Of a DNA stretch of 64,000 nucleotides, positions 49,301 through 52,444 are shown one piece after another. The stretch comes from Strigamia acuminata. Its lineage: Eukaryota > Arthropoda > Chilopoda > Geophilomorpha > Linotaeniidae. How positions within the stretch are numbered: the first letter of the stretch is position 1; each line of letters begins with the position of its first letter. The translations under genes and the position numbers were made by a program. Under the pieces are notes generated by a model. It was not told the DNA's origin and did not search any database. It was given only the letters and a program-made list of their open reading frames with translations. The stretch covers positions 15,617,060 to 15,681,059 of the forward strand of contig OX442314.1 in assembly GCA_949358305.1 (NCBI GenBank). The letters are read 5' to 3'.

Positions 49301-51088
49301 CCACTTTCTTTATGCTGTACGATTATTGCGCGACTTGCTTTAATCGTAACAAGAAGAAGAAAAACAACATGCTGGCCGTATTATTTTTTGAAATTAAAAC
49401 GAAATTTCCAAAATCTAGTCCCTTGGCAAACAACGCAACTTGAATTTGTTGCTCGCGCACCAATTACCATTTTAATGAGCCTTCTCTAGAGTTTCGGTGT
49501 TTGGATAAAAGCAGAAGAACATAAAAGGAAACTACCAATTCGCGAACCGTATATATCGAAGTAAATTATAACACTCTGCCGCATTTTTTTTCTTCTCGTA
49601 AAAGTCAATAAATTAGCCATTAACATAAAGCATCTTAAATTTCCATCAGTTTGATAACCCAACTAACTTATTTGTTAACTTTAGAAAATGAACTAAGCAT
49701 TCAAGCCCGTAGCAAGGACGCGAATTACCATATTTGAATGGGATCATTCGAGATGGTAATGACTCGTTAATCCCGAGATTATTCCGCCGCCTTCTCCAGT
49801 CCAACTTATCACATTCACCCATCACCTTTTTTCATTAGTGTGCCTCATCTCTCCTCTATCTACTCTTTCTTCCTTCCGCTCTTCGTGGGTGGTTGATGAA
49901 ACTTTCATCCTAGACTCGACTCAACGATAATTGTTTTTGCCTATTGATCTGCAACGATTGCAATCAATGTCGAAACCGATTTCTATGTGAATCGTTACTC
50001 TACACACATTAGAACAAAATCCCACCCTTTTCAATCTCATTCTTAACTCTAATTCGAACCATCAATTCCTAGACAAATTAATTCATTCACTACTGATCCG
50101 AATTGAAATGACATGAACCAATGAGAAGCTAATATTTAAATTTTTTTAAAAATTCTATTTTAACTCATAGCTTTTTTTCTTTTTTTTTTAAAAATAAAAT
50201 CCAATTAATTTCATTTCAGAAAGTGGAACGTCATTAAATTTTAATAATTACGCCTAATTAAGTGATTTGAAATTAATGTTGGACGTTTGTTTCCACATTC
50301 CGTTCCAACTTGTAAACTAATTAATAATTAGCTTTTAAGATCCCTAAGTTGTGTTACACTAATTCCTTTTAGCAGATAAATTGATTTGCGATAAGTGCTA
50401 AACTTATGGGGATCTAACTCTGACCATTCACTTAATGCATTTAAGTGAACGTGCAGTTGTTCCCACCAACTAAAACACCAAGAAAAGAAGAAAAAAAAGT
50501 CGAATTTGTATCTTTTTGTCATTTCATTTATCTACGTTGCGGTCCAATGAAATGCTAAGCCTCAAGAAATTCAATTCAGCAGTGAATAATAGCTCTTAAA
50601 GAGGGCAAGCAACTGTTTTAACAGTGTGTGGTCAAAAGGCTTAAACTCTTGGACTCTAATTACCATAAATCAATGTTTTGGATTAAAATAAAACAAAAAA
50701 ATAAAAATTTTGAAAATCTATATGCGAGTTTATTATTGATTGCCCCCACTCGACGTCCAGGTACGTCCACACTCCAATTTTTATCTTATTGCAGCATCAA
50801 TAGCTTTACGATTTCTGAATAAAAACAAATTCTTTTCATCTTCCCCGCGCAACTAAATTTTTCGATCAATAATACCCTCCACGAATTATCCTAAAAGAAA
50901 AAGAAAAATTATTTGGTTTCATTTACCTGAAAGCACGCCTGACTGAATGGGAAGATGTTTATTTCGAATCCACGCTTCCACTTGCACGTATTCTTTGACA
51001 AAGGGTGGAATGTGACATTTTAGAACCGCCGTGTTTCCAATGATGACAAACTCATCATAGACTTGAACTTCGTAATATTGCTGAACCA
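1161..51088 (-). CDS. Dscam: Dscam-family cell-adhesion receptor, partial gene (28 exons, Ig2 to transmembrane)
   Basis: Single-pass type I membrane receptor of the immunoglobulin superfamily. Dscam proteins mediate homophilic recognition in neurite self-avoidance and axon guidance, and in arthropods also act in haemocytes. Twenty-eight exons joined in compatible phases encode Ig2-Ig9, FN3-1 to FN3-4, Ig10, FN3-5, FN3-6 and a transmembrane helix; an Ig domain inserted between FN3-4 and FN3-5 is specific to the Dscam family. Most Ig and FN3 domains are split by a central intron; Ig5, Ig7 and FN3-6 are single exons. Nearly all introns between domains are phase 1. The 5' exons (signal peptide, Ig1) and 3' exons (cytoplasmic tail) were not found and should lie outside the window. 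Total coding length seen is 4,587 nt. It could be a Dscam paralogue rather than the hypervariable gene, since no exon arrays are visible. Confidence 0.95.
1505..1795 (-). CDS. Dscam: Dscam exon: complete FN3-6
   Basis: The acceptor is ACAATTTCAG and the donor ATACCAG|GTGCGA, phase 1 to 1. Segments: WLAEWPDSGCPIRNFMIQY, IIPELQPSTHYTVLVTVHN and DAGTTDATYNLFTLPIPG. W.DGGCP(M/I)..F.(V/I) and L.PAT.Y.L.(V/I)TAHN.AG.T.A.Y.F.TL are conserved FN3-6 features. Confidence 0.94.
2098..2283 (-). CDS. Dscam: Dscam exon: FN3-5 second half
   Basis: The acceptor is ATGTTGCAG and the donor GGAGCAG|GTAATT, phase 1 to 1. Segments: HLLHFKREYGEWETVEIDK, LQCGKHYQVFLTSYNNIG, SNVVHTRTDGA. G..LH(Y/F)K.E(Y/F)GEWE and L.CG..YQV......NNIGA are unmistakable FN3-5 of Dscam. 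Confidence 0.95.
2284..3416. other. Intron within FN3-5 (1,133 nt)
   Basis: AT-rich sequence with A/T homopolymers and a somewhat less AT-rich stretch at 2,880-3,180. No exon, repeat family or RNA gene was recognised. Confidence 0.6.
3417..3515 (-). CDS. Dscam: Dscam exon: FN3-5 first half (99 nt)
   Basis: The acceptor is AATTTTACAG and the donor TTAAAG|GTAAGG, phase 1 to 1. The translation reads HPDIPTLVVTTATSSSIHV, then AWQLKDDGGNVIK. It has the A and B strands, core tryptophan and DGG..(I/L).G turn of FN3-5. It joins in frame to GHLLHF in the next exon. Confidence 0.91.
3516..4866. other. Intron between Ig10 and FN3-5, with a MITE
   Basis: This 1,351-nt intron contains the inverted-repeat element at 4,264-4,627. 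The rest shows only AT-rich sequence. Confidence 0.6.
4264..4627. mobile_element. PIF/Harbinger-like MITE (364 bp)
   Basis: The terminal inverted repeats are about 28 bp, at 4,264-4,291 and 4,600-4,627, with 24 of 28 positions matching. They share the core TTTCAAATTTATCC and the inner GACAATT. A TTA trinucleotide borders each side (4,261-4,263 and 4,628-4,630). A 3-bp TWA duplication with TIRs beginning GG is the pattern of PIF/Harbinger elements. No transposase frame is present, so it is non-autonomous. The superfamily assignment is inferred from termini only. Confidence 0.65.
4867..5024 (-). CDS. Dscam: Dscam exon: Ig10 second half
   Basis: The acceptor is GGTTTTCTCTTAG and the donor TCAAAG|GTATGT, phase 2 to 1. 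The translation reads PEHVIAGHKRFHILPDGSL, then VVRSDSGNFSCRISNKFG and ITHTIIVK. LPDGSL.(I/L)..V.R.D.G.(Y/F)SC and ITH.(L/I)IV are the closing strands of Ig10. Confidence 0.94.
7460..7550. repeat. Left arm of a ~91-bp inverted repeat
   Basis: It pairs with 8,114-8,206 read in reverse. By eye the arms differ by a 2-base indel, a 1-base indel and a few substitutions over about 92 positions. They are separated by a 563-bp spacer that also holds the palindrome ACATGATC-A-GATCATGT (7,577-7,593). Transcribed as part of the intron, it could fold into a long hairpin. Confidence 0.85.
8114..8206. repeat. Right arm of the ~91-bp inverted repeat
   Basis: Reverse complement of 7,460-7,550, including the shared segments GAAAATTTTCTCTCATGTC and ATTTTTAACTGTCAAACTTA. 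Confidence 0.85.
8302..8435. repeat. 21-bp minisatellite inside the foldback element
   Basis: About six degenerate copies of a unit like GAATTTGTGCCATTTGCACTT. The unit is a multiple of three, so a minus-strand open frame (Asn-Ser-Ser-Ala-Asn-Gly-Thr repeats) runs through it; this looks incidental. A short GTCCAC/GGACGC-rich stretch precedes it at 8,245-8,300. Confidence 0.75.
8991..9022. repeat. Perfect 13-bp hairpin
   Basis: The arms ATTTCCTGCAATG (8,991-9,003) and CATTGCAGGAAAT (9,010-9,022) are perfectly complementary around a 6-nt loop, TGTTTA. It lies in an intron and its function is unknown. Confidence 0.8.
9641..9876. repeat. Two-tier minisatellite (42-bp and 30-bp units)
   Basis: Three copies of a 42-bp unit are followed by about four copies of a 30-bp unit. 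The short unit is the long one without an internal 12-bp block (near CCACAGATTCTT). Shared text includes TTGGATTTTTATAAATGTTC. Because both units are multiples of three, two plus and two minus frames stay open across the array; I regard these as artefacts. Confidence 0.9.
10124..10238 (-). CDS. Dscam: Dscam exon: Ig10 first half
   Basis: The acceptor is GATTTTGTTAG and the donor TTCAGG|GTAAGG; it enters in phase 1 and leaves in phase 2. The translation reads PARIASFPETILTSVNKNV, then SLSCLAVGYPLPEQHW. P(A)(K/R)IASF.....T and CLAVG.P.P match the Ig10 start of fly Dscam. A 5.1-kb intron separates it from the second half. Confidence 0.93.
10307..10463 (-). CDS. Dscam: Dscam exon: FN3-4 second half
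   Basis: The acceptor is TTTTTTTAG and the donor CTAAAG|GTAATT, phase 0 to 1. The segment DLSENLRYEFWITASTIVG is followed by EGESTRVVSQKPKSK. YEFW(V/I)TAST.(I/V)GEG.(S/Q) is among the most diagnostic motifs of the family. Ig10 follows after 68 nt. Confidence 0.95.
10464..10935. other. Intron within FN3-4 (472 nt)
   Basis: AT-rich; nothing recognised. Confidence 0.6.
10936..11075 (-). CDS. Dscam: Dscam exon: FN3-4 first half
   Basis: The acceptor is ATTTCATAG and the donor AAACAG|GTAAAA, phase 1 to 0. The translation reads VPGAPGNIKALVTTSTSIL, then VSWTKPRHSNGIITKFTLY. VP.AP..(I/V)KALV.....ILVSW..P...NGIIT...(V/L)Y is strongly conserved in Dscam FN3-4. Confidence 0.94.
11143..11304 (-). CDS. 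Dscam: Dscam exon: FN3-3 second half
   Basis: The acceptor is TAACATTTAG and the donor CAGGATG|GTAAAA, phase 1 to 1. Segments seen: DDFYEIKITVDTTVTLHD, LEKWTNYTFRVVAFTRIG and SSPIYCQTLQD. It closes FN3-3, with the conserved terminal I(H/Y)CQT before FN3-4. Confidence 0.92.
11305..12358. other. Intron within FN3-3 (1,054 nt) carrying a minisatellite
   Basis: Contains the 14-copy array at 11,699-12,113. Just before it, at 11,513, is a CAGGGCCGTC... sequence that resembles one terminus of a hAT-like element; no matching second end was found. Confidence 0.55.
11699..12113. repeat. 14-copy minisatellite, 30-31 bp unit
   Basis: The first three copies read CAATTTAAACATTTATTTTA plus ATCGTTTGTT. The later copies have ATTTTTGAAAATCG in the second half. 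The later block is nearly invariant, indicating recent amplification, and the last copy is degenerate. Confidence 0.92.
12359..12505 (-). CDS. Dscam: Dscam exon: FN3-3 first half
   Basis: The acceptor is TCTCAACAG and the donor GATGATG|GTAAGT, phase 1 to 1. The translation reads VPSDPPHLIHCEPLSSQRL, then LSWSPPPVSSHNGIILGYK. PS.PP....C..L.SQ......W..PP....NG is Dscam FN3-3. Confidence 0.93.
12693..12933 (-). CDS. Dscam: Dscam exon: FN3-2 second half
   Basis: The acceptor is TTTTTTAAG and the donor GGATG|GTAAAT, phase 0 to 1. The translation reads APRIEEMNGEILGYNIGFK, then LSPLEKYSNYSIKVQAYN and RAGHGPASESI. WNGEILGYY(V/I)GYK and QAFN..G.GP are FN3-2 signatures of Dscam; here the W is replaced by M. 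Confidence 0.93.
13002..13072 (-). CDS. Dscam: Dscam exon: FN3-2 first half (71 nt)
   Basis: This is a very short exon. The acceptor is TTCTTCAG and the donor GGCAG|GTAATT, phase 1 to 0. It encodes PSGAPRNVRAESIGSGTL, then LVTWQ. PSGxPxN(V/I) is the Dscam FN3-2 start and TWQ ends the B/C strand. Confidence 0.9.
13146..13313 (-). CDS. Dscam: Dscam exon: FN3-1 second half
   Basis: The acceptor is TCTCTTTAG and the donor GGAAG|GTAGAG, phase 1 to 1. Key segments are WKPHMNNVTTTGIVVTA, then LLPGTAYSFRILAENDLG and GIAIATAEE. L.P.T.Y..RI.AEN..G is the conserved F-G region of FN3-1, and TAEE precedes FN3-2 as in fly Dscam. Confidence 0.93.
13314..14268. other. Intron within FN3-1 (955 nt)
   Basis: The longest intron in the otherwise compact Ig7-FN3-4 block. 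It is less AT-rich than most introns here around 13,780-14,110. No coding sequence or element was identified. Confidence 0.55.
14269..14400 (-). CDS. Dscam: Dscam exon: FN3-1 first half
   Basis: The acceptor is TTAATGCAG and the donor CATCTG|GTAAGT, phase 1 to 1. The translation reads PPEAPDNIRIANHDSRNV, then LHWNPPPEGSYPIKRFVVQ, with the proline-rich A strand and the core tryptophan of a fibronectin type III domain. It directly follows Ig9, as expected for Dscam FN3-1. Confidence 0.93.
14469..14617 (-). CDS. Dscam: Dscam exon: Ig9 second half
   Basis: The acceptor TTTCCTTTTCTTGGCAG lies at 14,618-14,619; the phase 2 requirement excludes the upstream AG at 14,646. The translation runs ISRNDFTIHQGLMSELVI, then DKQDGGVYECTATNAFGKD and ends in LLIR. 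The xCxATNAFGxD strand is typical Dscam Ig9. The donor is CGAG|GTAATG, phase 1. Confidence 0.91.
14691..14838 (-). CDS. Dscam: Dscam exon: Ig9 first half
   Basis: The acceptor is TTTTGTGTAG and the donor GACAG|GTAAAC; it enters in phase 1 and leaves in phase 2. The translation reads PAYFELKSQNKTSKRGDSV, then QMDCRAYGDSPMTITWTKD. The NKTSKRGDS stretch matches the fly NQTARRGEP. The phase 2 exit fixes which downstream acceptor is used. Confidence 0.91.
14905..15096 (-). CDS. Dscam: Dscam exon: Ig8 second half
   Basis: The only acceptor that keeps the frame is CACAAG at 15,097-15,098, giving DKAFLGRFPGDYGEL, then VLILANGSLHIRDVSKKDE and YFLCEVTNGIGPPLSKV. The F-strand YFLCE(V/A)xNGIG is a Dscam Ig8 signature. 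The donor appears to be a non-canonical GC (TTAAAG|GCATGT, phase 1). An alternative GT four bases further on would also keep frame but add GM before Ig9. Confidence 0.88.
15138..15257 (-). CDS. Dscam: Dscam exon: Ig8 first half
   Basis: The acceptor is TTATTGCAG and the donor CGACAG|GTGAAA, phase 1 to 1. The translation reads PPKWIVQPSDVHIVFQG, then SVTLDCAAEGSPSPTITWK. PP(K/R)WI(V/L)xPxD is the invariant start of Dscam Ig8. A 41-nt intron follows. Confidence 0.93.
15354..15644 (-). CDS. Dscam: Dscam exon: complete Ig7 (exon 9 equivalent)
   Basis: This single 291-nt exon encodes all of Ig7. The acceptor is TTTCTGCAG and the donor TTGACG|GTTTGT, phase 1 to 1. It contains PPVIDSISFPARHGLQVG, then RLQCVVTEGDLPITITWLKD and ITIDHHGNYTCIASNKVAS. 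The GDLPI.I.W motif is the hallmark of Ig7. In insect Dscam1 this position is a large alternative array; here the flanking introns are only 1,353 nt and 96 nt, and neither holds another copy. Confidence 0.94.
16016..16806. mobile_element. hAT-like non-autonomous element (791 bp)
   Basis: The left end reads CAGGACCGAATTAA and the right end, in reverse complement, CAGGGCCGGATTAA: 12 of 14 match. G-rich subterminal blocks follow (GGGGGCAAGGGGGCAAACT at left, GGGCCCCC-type at right), a common layout of invertebrate hAT elements. The flanking 8-mers ACTAACTA and ACTCATTG agree at 5 of 8 positions, so a target duplication is not proven. The interior is mostly the 19-bp minisatellite. No transposase is present. 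The family call is inferred from termini. Confidence 0.6.
16167..16417. repeat. 13-copy 19-bp minisatellite
   Basis: Unit TTTTTCGGCTCAAAATCAA. Thirteen CGGCTCAAAAT cores were counted; copies 9-11 share a TATTCGG variant, showing block amplification. Open frames across it in two plus-strand phases are by-products of the repeat. Confidence 0.95.
16998..17159 (-). CDS. Dscam: Dscam exon: Ig6 second half
   Basis: The acceptor is TTATTCAG and the donor AACTG|GTAGGC, phase 1 to 1. The translation reads NLLPTDRRQRVLTNGILRI, then DEGDYTCFVRNNNDQTSQQ. The LPxxRRQxVxxNGxLxI segment is a Dscam Ig6 signature (fly: LPINRKQKVFPNGTLII). It carries the F-strand cysteine. Confidence 0.93.
17160..18071. other. 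Intron within Ig6 (912 nt)
   Basis: Two overlapping plus-strand open frames (17,381-17,948) show no recognisable domain and run antisense to the gene. Nothing else was seen. Confidence 0.55.
18072..18182 (-). CDS. Dscam: Dscam exon: Ig6 first half
   Basis: The acceptor is AATTGCAG and the donor GAAAG|GTAAGA, phase 1 to 1. The translation reads PVSIKSLPNEYAVSGKDL, then QLICPYLGYPVTSITWKK. The C-P-x-x-G-Y-P-x-x-S-I-x-W pattern is characteristic of Dscam Ig6. It joins the exon at 17,159 in frame. Confidence 0.92.
18183..19546. other. Intron between Ig5 and Ig6 (1,364 nt)
   Basis: AT-rich, with an (ACAA)n run at about 18,935-18,960. No exon recognised. Confidence 0.55.
19547..19849 (-). CDS. 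Dscam: Dscam exon: complete Ig5
   Basis: This 303-nt exon encodes a whole Ig domain. The acceptor is TTTAACAG and the donor TTATG|GTAATT, phase 1 to 1. Key segments are SAKLQCTAVGSPVPQISWYL, then SVDLQDGGYYKCVGQNPAG, with both disulfide cysteines and the core tryptophan. The VNGDVVSYL-like strand of fly Ig5 appears here as SNGNYISILSI. Confidence 0.93.
19850..21240. other. Intron between Ig4 and Ig5 (1,391 nt)
   Basis: AT-rich; nothing recognised. Confidence 0.55.
21241..21399 (-). CDS. Dscam: Dscam exon: Ig4 second half
   Basis: The acceptor is ACTTAAAG and the donor CGGAG|GTAATC, phase 1 to 1. The translation contains GHPVSTDGRRLKIRNQ, then TIASVERRDHGMYQCFVGN and GSAQFKLG. The RRDxGMYQCFV motif closes Ig4, as in other Dscams (KKEDKGMYQCFVRN in fly). 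Confidence 0.92.
21584..21697 (-). CDS. Dscam: Dscam exon: Ig4 first half
   Basis: The acceptor is AACCACAG and the donor GAAAG|GTAAGG, phase 1 to 1. The translation reads TLSAYIEPQELTADVGQQI, then RFTCFASGHPITSVEWLK, with the B-strand cysteine and core tryptophan. The downstream exon completes the codon for D, giving the usual WLKDG. Confidence 0.92.
21778..21953 (-). CDS. Dscam: Dscam exon: Ig3 second half (exon 7 equivalent)
   Basis: The acceptor is GCATTTCCAG and the donor ACAG|GTACAT, phase 2 to 1. The translation starts WFRFHGRGIQPVEADGRI and contains NGLLVIQNTQVSDAGIYLC and VSNIIGEEKVETLL. The core tryptophan and the DAGxYxC F-strand motif complete Ig3. The GGE.VET.L.VT pattern matches constitutive exon 7 of insect Dscam. 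It is followed by an 80-nt intron to Ig4. Confidence 0.93.
21954..26300. other. Intron within Ig3 (4,347 nt)
   Basis: This is the location where insect Dscam1 would have downstream members of the exon-6 array. I found no second Ig3-first-half exon. A less AT-rich island at about 23,980-24,320 stands out and is listed as a finding. Confidence 0.5.
26301..26418 (-). CDS. Dscam: Dscam exon: Ig3 first half (exon 6 equivalent)
   Basis: The acceptor is TATGTGTTAG and the donor CATAG|GTAAGAG; it enters in phase 1 and leaves in phase 2. The translation includes DPKSSVPPRINHHQASL and EIPCAVQGLPIP, with the B-strand cysteine of Ig3. The phase 2 exit fits the phase 2 entry of the next exon, giving SHSW across the junction. 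In insect Dscam1 this is the largest variable array; here it is a lone exon between introns of 20.6 kb and 4.3 kb. Confidence 0.9.
33727..34062 (+). repeat. 5' LTR of BEL element 1
   Basis: Begins TGTAAAAACTGGGAG and ends CTTTCAAA, abutting the primer-binding site. An AATAAA polyadenylation signal lies at 33,927-33,932 within GAACCCCGAATAAATCAG. The right boundary is set by the 5-bp target duplication. If the LTR ends at the conventional CA, two bases separate it from the binding site. Confidence 0.93.
34063..34080 (+). promoter_or_regulatory. Primer-binding site, tRNA-Phe type
   Basis: TGGTGCCGAAACCCGGGA is complementary to the 3' end (including CCA) of animal tRNA-Phe as I recall it (…TCCCGGGTTTCGGCA-CCA). 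It lies directly after the 5' LTR. The same 18-mer occurs in element 2. Confidence 0.85.
34100..34257 (+). repeat. Tandem repeats in the leader of BEL element 1
   Basis: Three imperfect copies of a unit with core GAAGCCGAC(C/A)(A/G)CGTTGA, followed by TTTCTCGACAAACAG in the later two, occupy the space between the primer-binding site and the gag start. This is the usual place for packaging or dimerisation signals; function here is inferred. Confidence 0.7.
34258..39462 (+). CDS. BEL/Pao Gag-Pol polyprotein, element 1 (1,734 aa, intact)
   Basis: One frame encodes all retrotransposition functions. An N-terminal coiled/charged region and a DUF1759-type Gag (about 115-330) come first, then cysteine-rich zinc knuckles (about 346-404: CIFC, CFRC, CVNC). 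A retropepsin-like aspartic protease follows, with DGGS at 457-460. Reverse transcriptase has YVDD at 879-882, and RNase H has the FCDAS aspartate at 1,055 and a WTDS motif. Integrase has an H-H-C-C zinc site (H1357/H1362, C1392, C1395), catalytic D1427, D1486 and E1536, and a C-terminal DUF5641-like region. Length and order are typical of BEL/Pao. The stop codon TAA lies inside the 3' LTR (bases 3-5 of the repeat). No frameshift or stop interrupts it, so it may be active. Confidence 0.96.
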   Translation: MDALDRLRAQQKTSREGANRLVNTVIVELAGAEPEIHALRRLRNQLIAKSAQLTALDDQISPLIVTIADLEAEEGDNEEYREKIIDALTDIDIKLDEALRPAAPIVNPVDPSNHSTANSSGDVTIKLPKLVMRNFSGNPVEWSKFWSNFELSVHNNNSLSTKAKFVYLNSVLEGTAATVVHGLKISDENYEAAVTLLQNRFGKKEVIVNAHIQTLMKLEPVKRVSDLVKLRKLHDTCELHVQCLKNEEIDTNTFGIVLCPLLRAAVPEVIALDFSRKNPDNTHDMKLFMDFFRTELELREQHTSTSMSDPLDKPVAKPFIDYKKSTRNEKLTSSSALTTNVASSSCIFCDDKSHKMEECPLTVADRMKKCMKDRRCFRCLGTKHMARNCSQKVKCVNCERFHHILLCEEPSNKPEVTLTSTVTAATITADNTDLFLQVLMTNVESDCKTKQVQCLFDGGSHRSFISQKLVKELDAQVVGEQNMQISSFGDSRAETVRRRRVKVTLRNVSDSNKFFDIELIEVPQITHSVAKQSGQNVREMLKRHKIVLNIDQMSTQQSEVSVLIGADQFWRIVTGESKRLDDGLMCLHTSLGWTIHGAIRSQNELDRQPVIQTNLVQYEDRLDHLLRRFWELEAVGISHESLTNAQDEDDQAVTKFKESINWTGERYEVGLPWLMEKSDLDSNYQVALKRLWNLVRKFKQDPDLYHRYKKVLDEQKLAGIIEPAPEVPDQSGCYYLPHRPVIRERRSTTKLRIVYDASSHAQKSRSLNDCLFTGPNLLPQLIDAILFFRQYIVALIGDIKQAFHQILLKLADRDAVRFLWIADGWDVVGPITLEILRQTRVLFGASPSPYLLNATIQHHLERYEKIYPELVKILKERFYVDDFLHSVKTVAEAIEAYKKVSTIMMEANMELVKCYSNSRNLREQFALDHPNAEFESEQKVLGLKWNGDRDDLSLELEDVKITLERESNTKQQVIQLVAQIFDPLGFASPFTVSGKLFYQQLWKQRIEWDSHLPVEFLNQWKKWKVQLPLLEQIRVPRHFGVDENLDNQEIHLFCDASPLAYGVVAYNRVRYPDGNCKVFFILSKCRIAPIKTITLPRLELMGALLLARVAKRLSQFSTAKVTAWTDSTIVLCWLREKKKAIPFVARRVEEIQSQVPFSNWRHCPGVQNPSDLLTRGIDAETLIQAREWWNGPEWLVENESGWPTRSSDAVDEEIETEEFSANTVTVAELHLMEEPSRFGSWKRLIRITGWMKRFINNSRGKIHHGDPLTVDELLETELYWIRVIQQENYAAELTAMNRQQEFNHDSVLSNVSCYLDENGLMRLNTRLRWAKVDKNLINPYVLSANHALTSLVVWEAHQRVFHGGLGETLAEIRQRFWMPKLRKTVKSILSRCFVCKRVQGRFIRQIESSLPPDRVTQTEPFQVVEIDFAGPLYQRSGEKCYIAVFTCAVVRAVHLELVSSMNTEKFIQALKRFFARRGVPSTIYSDNALTFKRTEKELSLLLKAVKGEEMQGFLTERKIRWRYIVERAPWWGGFWERMVKSTKSSLKKVLGKSSLDFEELTTILAEIESCINSRPLSYVYTEDEDSHPLTPAHFLVGGRSCNLPDPSQQTIQPLSSNSVAILKRWKLRQLKLGHWWSRWQREYLTELRVHRKNDKSSREVQSGDVVLIEELNQPRMTWKVGRVVEVFHERDGRVRACELKLATGKNLRRPVQRLCVLEAHDVEAASGDTTPAPV
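39458..39793 (+). repeat. 3' LTR of BEL element 1
   Basis: Matches the 5' LTR apart from A at 39,595. The gag-pol frame runs directly into it. No purine-rich tract precedes it; the upstream 20 bases read GATACCACTCCGGCCCCAG. Confidence 0.95.
45409..45429. repeat. 21-bp near-perfect palindrome
   Basis: ATGTAAGATA-G-TATCTTACAT: 10-bp arms with a single central base, in the long Ig2-Ig3 intron. No role is evident. Confidence 0.8.
46977..47123 (-). CDS. Dscam: Dscam exon: Ig2 second half (exon 5 equivalent)
   Basis: The acceptor is CAATTGGCAG and the donor TCGG|GTACAG, phase 1 to 1. The translation reads SRFAMSTTGELFIHQV and later DTYQCRTVNHLT, then VRASAPGRVVVS. TGEL(F/H)IHxV and YQCRT are the conserved Dscam constitutive exon 5, carrying the F-strand cysteine of Ig2. 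It joins in frame to the exon at 50,927 upstream and to the exon at 26,418 downstream. Confidence 0.93.
47124..50926. other. Intron within Ig2 (3.8 kb)
   Basis: In insect Dscam1 exon-4 variants lie on this side of exon 5. No second Ig2-first-half exon was recognised. There is an (AAC)n run at about 47,263-47,283. A 111-codon minus-strand frame at 48,464-48,799 has a hydrophobic tail but no domain I can name. Confidence 0.5.
50927..51088 (-). CDS. Dscam: Dscam exon: Ig2 first half (equivalent of insect exon 4)
   Basis: The acceptor is ...TTGGCAG and the donor TCAG|GTAAAT, phase 1 to phase 1. The translation begins VVQQYYEVQVYDEF and continues VIIGNTAVLKCHIPPF, then WIRNKHLPI. This is the conserved N-terminal half of Dscam Ig2, with the B-strand cysteine and the core tryptophan. 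In insect Dscam1 this position is a mutually exclusive exon array; only this copy was found here. It is the most upstream Dscam exon in the window. A MITE lies about 100 bp upstream of its acceptor. Confidence 0.93.
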
Positions 51089-52439
51089 CTGCCAATAGTA
51101 AAACAAAATAAAAAAATATTCAATTAGATGCAAGCGAAAACTCATATTTATACAAAAAAATTTTATGTCGAACAAAAATGTTATAAACTACAAAGTTTGC
51201 GGCAGGTACGTTTCCCGTATAAAAACCCCCGTTAAGCCTACAAGTATAGTGGAAAAACTTGTAACTCTACCGGAGCTTACAATATAACTGAAAATAGCAT
51301 AGCCAATCCGGTAGTTTACCACTATTTACGTAACTGACTAAAAATCTGGATTAGCATTGACCTCTTTTGCCGCCATTTTGAATTCTAGGCTTCATTCACG
51401 CGCGGAGCACATGTTACGGGTTTATCTAATTGTTTGTGCTTTTAATTGTTTTAAATTCACAATAATAAAGTTGCAGCATTGTATTGCAACAGTTAAAAAC
51501 AGAAATTCTCTCTTTTTATGCGAATGAGACATAAGTTTCGGTAATCACGTGACATGTATAAGGGTTAACTATAACTATAACTTAAAATTTCAACCCACTT
51601 TTACCTTACACTAAATATGGTGTAAAAAATTTCATAATTATAAGGGAAAAGTACCTTCCGCAAACTGCGTAACATGAATATGCCATAGCTACAAAATAAT
51701 TACGAAAAGTTATCGCAATTCGCAAAAACCTTGTTTCCTTTCACATTTAAATTACAACTGTGTGCTACATGCTTAATTGTGTCAGTATGAAGCGAATAAA
51801 TTGCACGAGCAAGTGTTGACTTTAAACGAACATACTGGAGGTACAAGATAGACAACACACTGGACGGTGGTCATTAGTGGTTGCCTCGAGAAAGTTGTCT
51901 CACTCTCGAACCGATGTTTGCAGCACCGTGTTAGGCAATAATGAGCAAGCTAATCCTCTCTTAATGAAGCCAACTGGAATGTAATGGAGTCAGTGCCCTC
52001 TCATTCAGCATAAGTACTGTCGGAGACATTTACAATAACAGGTGCAGCAAAAGTATTGTTTCATCAAACTGACGACCCTAAACAAAGGAGTTAAAACAGT
52101 TGTTAGCTTCGTAATATCTTGTTCCACCAAGTTCAAATGGCGGCACTTACAGTTCAACTTCGAAAAATAATTACACGTTTGTCGGTCGTCTTAGTGAAAC
52201 TTAAGCCTTTTCAATTTTAATAATCTAAAAACATGGCACTGAAATCTGAATAAGACTTACTTCTTCTAGAATAAAAATGTTGCACACCATAATTAATGCT
52301 TCTCAACGAAAAAAATAATCTTTGCAATCTTTAGTTAGTGTCTGAGCACAATAAACTCCCACCAGCTTTTCTTCATGTAACTTCAGTGTTACAGATTACG
52401 TACAGCATTTGTCTTTATTTTTATTAAATATTTTAGAAA
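51089..52439. other. Intron 5' of Ig2, proximal part
   Basis: Holds the inverted-repeat element at 51,195-51,665 and otherwise AT-rich sequence up to BEL element 2. No Ig1 exon was found. Confidence 0.55.
51195..51665. mobile_element. MITE with 28-bp terminal inverted repeats (471 bp)
   Basis: The left terminus (51,195-51,222) and the reverse complement of the right terminus (51,638-51,665) match at 25 of 28 positions, sharing GTTTGCGG, AGGTAC and TTTCCC. No transposase is present and no clear target duplication was found, so the superfamily is undetermined. It starts about 107 bp upstream of the Ig2 exon acceptor. Confidence 0.7.
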
Positions 52440-52444
52440 CATAA

